The notes beneath the pieces are model-generated. The model saw only the letters and a program-made list of their open reading frames with translations, had not been told where the DNA came from and did not search any database. A program made the translations under genes and the position numbers. From the NCBI GenBank assembly GCA_025800145.1, contig JAOXSH010000065.1, positions 1 to 64,000 on the forward strand: 64,000 nucleotides of DNA. The letters are read 5' to 3'. Origin of the DNA: Cohaesibacter sp. GTDB lineage: Bacteria > Pseudomonadota > Alphaproteobacteria > Rhizobiales > Cohaesibacteraceae. Of this stretch, positions 60,757-64,000 are shown piece after piece (position 1 is the stretch's first letter; every line of letters begins with the position of its first letter).

Positions 60757-60828
60757 CCAACCCTCTCCCCCTCCCAAACCGCCCATGAGGATACCATGAC
60801 GGGTGGCTTGGGAGGGGGAGAGGGTTGG
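60757..60828. repeat. Interspersed palindromic element, family A copy 3
   Basis: The arms CCAACCCTCTCCCCCTCCCA.. and ..GGGAGGGGGAGAGGGTTGG pair over 28 bp with two wobble mismatches, around ATGAGGATACCATGAC. It is preceded by GAGCCTAGGC. It lies between convergent soxT and the MFS gene and may end both transcripts. Confidence 0.85.
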
Positions 60829-60848
60829 CGAAGGAGTTCTAAAAAGCA

Positions 60849-62174
60849 TCAAGAGCGCGTCGGCCAGTGGGCGTGATAATCATCAACCACAAAGACATGA
60901 CTATGCACCATACCATGACTGTCTTTCAAATGCGGATGATCTGCTGGCAAATCCTCATGGCTATGCTCAATCACCCGCTCACTCCCAGACGGCCATAAAC
61001 GCCATGCAGTCAAGGCAGACAGCAAACCCAAAAAGGTCAAGGCAGCCATTGTCACTTCACTGCCAAACGCTGTTTGCAACCAGCCAGCCAGAGGATAGCA
61101 AAGCAGCCAACAGGCATGGGACAGCGCAAATTGCGCCGCATAAATAGCGGGCCGATCTTCCGCATGAGACGAGCGCTGCAACAAACGCCCCGAAGGCGTT
61201 AAAATGGTCGAATAGCCAATACCAACAAAAAACCAGCCAAGCAGCAAGGCCCCAAAGGAAAAGAGGCCTGAGAGCATCACAGCCAACAAGACAGCATGAG
61301 CCACAATCAAAAGCCCAGCCCCTGCCATCATCAGCTGGCGATCCGCCAAACGCTCCAAAAGACGAGGCAAGGACAGCGCCGCAACCATCGATCCCGCCCC
61401 AAAAGCGGCATAAGAATAGGCCACATGCACATCTTGCAGCCCCAAAACATCACGCACCAGCACAACATTATTGACCAGAACCATGGAGCCAATTGCTGAC
61501 ACAATCATACACAGCGCAAGCAATCCACGCAAACGCGGTGTGGCCAGATAAATCCACACGCCCCGTGTGGTGCGCTCATAAATTCCACGCGGCTTGGACA
61601 CTTTGGGATTGGGCAAAGCCACAGACAGGATCAGCAAAGCAGAGGCAACAAAACCAAAAATCGTCCCGACAAACAAAGCCTGATAGGCAAACATCAAAAG
61701 CACAAATCCGGCCATCATCGGCGTTAGCAAACTTTCCAGATCATAAGCCAGACGCGACAAGGACAATGCCTTGGTATACTCCTCCTCATCAGGCAAAATA
61801 TCGGGCAAACTGGCCTGAAAGGTGGGCGTGAAAGCAGCAGAAGCAGCTTGAAGGAAGAAAATAAGCGCAAAAATCTGCCAAACATCACTGACAAAGGGCA
61901 GCAACAAGGCCACCCCTGCCCGCACCAGATCCAGCATCACCAGCATCTTGCGCCGTGGCACACGATCTGCAAACGCCGCCGCAATTGGGGCAATGCCAAC
62001 ATAGGCCACCATTTTGATGGTAAAGACCAGCCCCAAAACCAACCCTGCCTCTTTGCCAGCCAGATCAAAGGCCAACAAACCCAGCGCCACTGTGGCAAGG
62101 CCCGTGCCAAACAAAGCCACAAGCTGCGCCACAAAGAGCGGTAAAAATTGACGATGTTTCAAAATTTGCAGCAT
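60849..62174 (-). CDS. MFS metal exporter with His-rich tail (NreB/NrsD-like)
   Basis: The 441-residue 12-helix protein starts LQILKHRQFLPLFVAQLVAL and has AFADRVPRRKMLV at the loop after helix 2, typical of MFS. It ends in a tail rich in His and Asp (HSHEDLPADHPHLKDSHGMV). Such tails mark NreB/NrsD nickel exporters. The next gene, 60 bases upstream on the same strand, encodes a CsoR/RcnR-type sensor with a G-tract operator. GAGG fixes ATG 62174. It probably exports Ni2+ or Co2+ from the cytoplasm. Confidence 0.85.
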   Translation of the reverse strand: MLQILKHRQFLPLFVAQLVALFGTGLATVALGLLAFDLAGKEAGLVLGLVFTIKMVAYVGIAPIAAAFADRVPRRKMLVMLDLVRAGVALLLPFVSDVWQIFALIFFLQAASAAFTPTFQASLPDILPDEEEYTKALSLSRLAYDLESLLTPMMAGFVLLMFAYQALFVGTIFGFVASALLILSVALPNPKVSKPRGIYERTTRGVWIYLATPRLRGLLALCMIVSAIGSMVLVNNVVLVRDVLGLQDVHVAYSYAAFGAGSMVAALSLPRLLERLADRQLMMAGAGLLIVAHAVLLAVMLSGLFSFGALLLGWFFVGIGYSTILTPSGRLLQRSSHAEDRPAIYAAQFALSHACWLLCYPLAGWLQTAFGSEVTMAALTFLGLLSALTAWRLWPSGSERVIEHSHEDLPADHPHLKDSHGMVHSHVFVVDDYHAHWPTRS

Positions 62175-62216
62175 CTGGTCCTCTTGCAAATCTGCGCCTT
62201 ATCGACAGGCACTCAG

Positions 62217-62234
62217 GACTTTTAAATCAGGCTC
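62217..62234. repeat. Family A end fragment
   Basis: GGACTTTTAAATCAGGCTC lies in the gap between the sensor stop and the MFS start. Confidence 0.6.
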
Positions 62235-62531
62235 TTAAAGATATTTCGTAATGGCTTTGAAATCTTCTAGTCCCGCCCTCAAATCATCCCCCACCTCCTC
62301 ATTGGATCGATGCAAGGCGGCTTCCAGACAATGATCAATATGATCCTGTATCAAGCTGCGTTTGGCATTGGCAATGGCCCGCTCCACCGCAAACAATTGC
62401 TGGGCAACATCATGACAAGGCTCTGCTTGATCAAGCATATCAATAACATGACGCAAATGCCCCTGTGCCCGTTTCAGCCGTTTGGCAATTTTGGGATGGT
62501 TAGGATGAAGATGAGAATGATCCTGTGACAT
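62235..62531 (-). CDS. CsoR/RcnR-family metal-sensing repressor, InrS-like ligand set
   Basis: The 98-residue all-helical repressor has a His-rich start (SQDHSHLHPNHPKIAKRLKRAQGHL), then AEPCHDVAQQLFAVERAI and LIQDHIDHCLEAALH. Ligand positions are His7, Cys39, His64 and Cys68. The spacings 32, 25 and 4 match the W-X-Y-Z fingerprint of the family, and H-C-H-C is the set of the nickel sensor InrS (CsoR has x-C-H-C and RcnR H-C-H-H). I start at ATG 62531; the track start at 62585 overlaps the operator. It probably represses itself and the exporter. Confidence 0.9.
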   Translation of the reverse strand: MSQDHSHLHPNHPKIAKRLKRAQGHLRHVIDMLDQAEPCHDVAQQLFAVERAIANAKRSLIQDHIDHCLEAALHRSNEEVGDDLRAGLEDFKAITKYL

Positions 62532-62541
62532 AAGCACAATA

Positions 62542-62560
62542 TATCCCCCCAGGGGGGATA
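62542..62560. promoter_or_regulatory. G-tract operator for the CsoR/RcnR-type repressor
   Basis: TATCCCCCCAGGGGGGATA is a perfect 19-bp palindrome with one central base. It lies 10 bases upstream of the repressor start. G/C tracts flanked by AT are the form bound by RcnR, InrS and CsoR. Confidence 0.88.
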
Positions 62561-62654
62561 GAGTCAAGAAACCACAAATAGCCAATCAAGCTTGCAATCG
62601 AGAGATAAAAACCTATGATCGGCTCCACCTCATCAAGCCGGAAATTCAAGACCT

Positions 62655-63104
62655 ATGCTGGAAATTTATGTCGATGCCGATGCCTGCCCGGTGAAAGAAG
62701 AAATCTATAAAGTGGCCGAAAGGCACGATGTCCCGATCCTTCTGGTTGCCAATCAATGGATGCGCTTTCCGCGCGATCTATCCATTCGCTTTATCAAAGT
62801 TGAAGACGGTGCAGACAGGGCCGACGATTATATTGCAGACCAATGCCACCCACATGCCATTGTCATCACGGCGGATATTTTATTAGCCCAGCGTTGCATC
62901 GAGAAAAAAGCCCATGTGCTGGCCCCAACCGGCAAAGCCTTTACAGAAAGCTCAATCGGCAACGCGGTTGCCACCCGCAATCTTATGGCCGATTTGCGCG
63001 AATGGGGCGAAGTTACAGGCGGCCCTGCCCCCTTTTCCAAACAGGATCGATCGCGATTTCTCTCCAGCTTGCATGAGGCAATCGTCAAGCTAAAACGTCT
63101 CTAG
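62655..63104 (+). CDS. YaiI/YqxD-family (DUF188) protein
   Basis: The 149 residues match the YaiI family: [57 protein letters not shown] and [18 protein letters not shown]. The PIN/NYN-like Asp cluster suggests a nuclease fold, but no function is proven. The gene stands alone, divergent from the metal sensor. Its stop lies at a TAGGCTGAAGACTCAT repeat end. Confidence 0.93.
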   Translation: MLEIYVDADACPVKEEIYKVAERHDVPILLVANQWMRFPRDLSIRFIKVEDGADRADDYIADQCHPHAIVITADILLAQRCIEKKAHVLAPTGKAFTESSIGNAVATRNLMADLREWGEVTGGPAPFSKQDRSRFLSSLHEAIVKLKRL

Positions 63105-63119
63105 GCTGAAGACTCATAT

Positions 63120-63470
63120 TCTACCAGGCCGCCTGATAAATCGCCAAAGCATCCGCCTCGCTCACTGCCCTTGGATTATTGACCAGAAGCCGCGTCTATA
63201 GCATGGCGTCTTTTGCCATATGCGGCAAATCCTCTTGCCCAATGCCAACCTCGCGCAAGCGCGTTTCCAAGCCTAAATCCTGCGCCAGAGCGGCCAAGCG
63301 ATCAATCAGGGCCACACCGGCGCTCTTCTGGCACTTGCGCCAAATTGGCAAAAATCAACGGTGCCAAAGCCGCATAATCAGCCCCACAAACGGGCATATT
63401 GAAGCGCATCACATGGGGCACATGAAAAATCCCCCCTATGGGATAAGCCAACGCATGAAGCCACCCGATC
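63120..63470 (-). pseudogene. Remnant of an iron-containing alcohol dehydrogenase
   Basis: Read leftwards, one frame gives LHALAYPIGGIFHVPHVMRFN and ANLAQVPEERR. After a frameshift near 63310-63320, another gives VALIDRLAALAQDLGLE, EDLPHMAKDAML, a TAG stop, and TRLLVNNPRAVSEADALAIY. Both are pieces of the C-terminal domain of Fe-ADH proteins, where the TAG replaces a Gln codon and a segment after HVPH is deleted. The N-terminal two thirds are missing. Confidence 0.8.
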
Positions 63471-63583
63471 CAGTCCCAGACATTATCTCTCCATCACATG
63501 CAAGAAGATCTCAAATGTCTTCTCTCAAATCAAAAAGACAAATCTAGATAGAGGATCAAAGAAGCTCAAATCACCAAAAAGAA

Positions 63584-64000
63584 CTAGGGCGTAGACTCAG
63601 CCATGACTTTACTAGCCGCCTTGGTTTTTTGTATGGCCCGAATGAAGGCAAAGACAAACAAAAGGCTCATCAGCAAAACAATGGTCGGCGCAGGGGCACT
63701 GTCAATCCAGACACTCAGATAAACCCCGCCAAGACTGCATCCCACAGCCACAAGAGACGCAATCAGCAACATGGAGCGAAAGGTACGCGTAAACAAAAAG
63801 GCAATCGCCCCCGGCGCAATCAAATAGGCAATGGACAGGATCAGGCCAACGCTCGACAAAGCCCCCACAACCGAGAGAGAAAGAGCCGCCAACAAGCCAT
63901 AATGCAGCCAGCGCACCGGCAAGCCGATCGCCTTTGCATGTTGCTCATCAAAAGACAGCGCCAACAAATCCAGCCGTTTGATCAGCACAAAGCCGGCACA
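63584..64000 (-). CDS. Metal ABC transporter permease (ABC-3 family), 5' part outside window
   Basis: The open frame runs past the right edge; about 139 C-terminal residues are present. LIKRLDLLALSFDEQHAKAIGLPV and LSSVGLILSIAYLIAPGAIAFLFTR are the ABC-3 membrane signatures of ZnuB/MntB/SitD-type permeases for Zn, Mn or Fe. The C-terminal helix LLMSLLFVFAFIRAI is typical. Which metal is carried cannot be told. The stop codon lies within GAGTCTACGCCCTAG, which resembles the other repeat ends. Confidence 0.85.
   Translation of the reverse strand, partial: CAGFVLIKRLDLLALSFDEQHAKAIGLPVRWLHYGLLAALSLSVVGALSSVGLILSIAYLIAPGAIAFLFTRTFRSMLLIASLVAVGCSLGGVYLSVWIDSAPAPTIVLLMSLLFVFAFIRAIQKTKAASKVMAESTP

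Overview
The window looks like a chromosomal segment from an alphaproteobacterium, probably of the Hyphomicrobiales. This rests on the alphaproteobacterial type of the elongator tRNA-Met, the petABC (Rieske, cytochrome b, cytochrome c1) operon, the DUF1285-NUDIX-DUF6111-CCA gene string and a Paracoccus-type sox cluster. The species cannot be named from sequence alone. Base composition is moderate, lysine is mostly AAA, and several families of short intergenic palindromes are scattered through the window.  Layout. 1-11.4 kb: accessory metabolism. It holds an XRE-cupin regulator cut by the window edge, an HxlR regulator divergent from a SnoaL-like protein, a homocysteine S-methyltransferase, a glutathione S-transferase, an aspartoacylase-like deacylase, an MFS carrier with a chalcone-isomerase-like protein, a DUF6544 protein, and the divergent rtcR/rtcB RNA-repair pair. 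11.5-30.8 kb: mostly housekeeping. It holds a Crp/Fnr regulator, apt, petABC, an ABC exporter, trmL, hemF, a HAD phosphatase, a CCA-adding enzyme with its conserved companions, two further NUDIX or GNAT genes, a phosphoesterase, an alpha/beta hydrolase, a polysaccharide flippase and a TetR regulator. 31-36.1 kb: tRNA-Met followed by a foreign island with a resolvase remnant and a complete type III restriction-modification pair (mod, res), bounded by direct copies of an interspersed repeat. 36.1-45.2 kb: a GGDEF/EAL protein, pyrC, tRNA-Arg, a three-domain LplT-PlsC-Aas phospholipid acyltransferase fusion, a divergent TetR gene with three near-identical operators between them, and a wrecked acyl-CoA ligase gene.  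45.2-60.7 kb: the sulfur-oxidation locus. soxR, soxS and the transporter gene soxT read rightwards; soxV-W-X-Y-Z-A-B-C-D-E-F, a DUF302 protein and a second YeeE/YedE permease read leftwards; two metallo-beta-lactamase-fold genes (SoxG/SoxH-like by position) close the locus. Together these encode uptake of sulfur species, the periplasmic SoxXA/YZ/B/CD thiosulfate-oxidising system, its thiol-reducing supply (SoxV/W/S) and its repressor. The bc1 complex elsewhere in the window is a plausible part of the respiratory chain that accepts Sox electrons. 60.8-64 kb: a metal-efflux MFS gene with a CsoR/RcnR-family sensor and a perfect G-tract operator, a YaiI-family protein, an iron-alcohol-dehydrogenase remnant, and the end of a metal ABC permease gene.  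The points most worth following up are: an RtcR whose sigma54-contact loop is not GAFTGA; a metal sensor with the H-C-H-C ligand pattern of the nickel sensor InrS next to a His-tailed exporter; the triple-operator TetR/acyltransferase pair; the type III island between repeats; a gene-free stretch at 25.3-25.5 kb with consecutive stable hairpins behind a tiny ORF; and interspersed repeats that supply stop codons and C-terminal residues of host genes.
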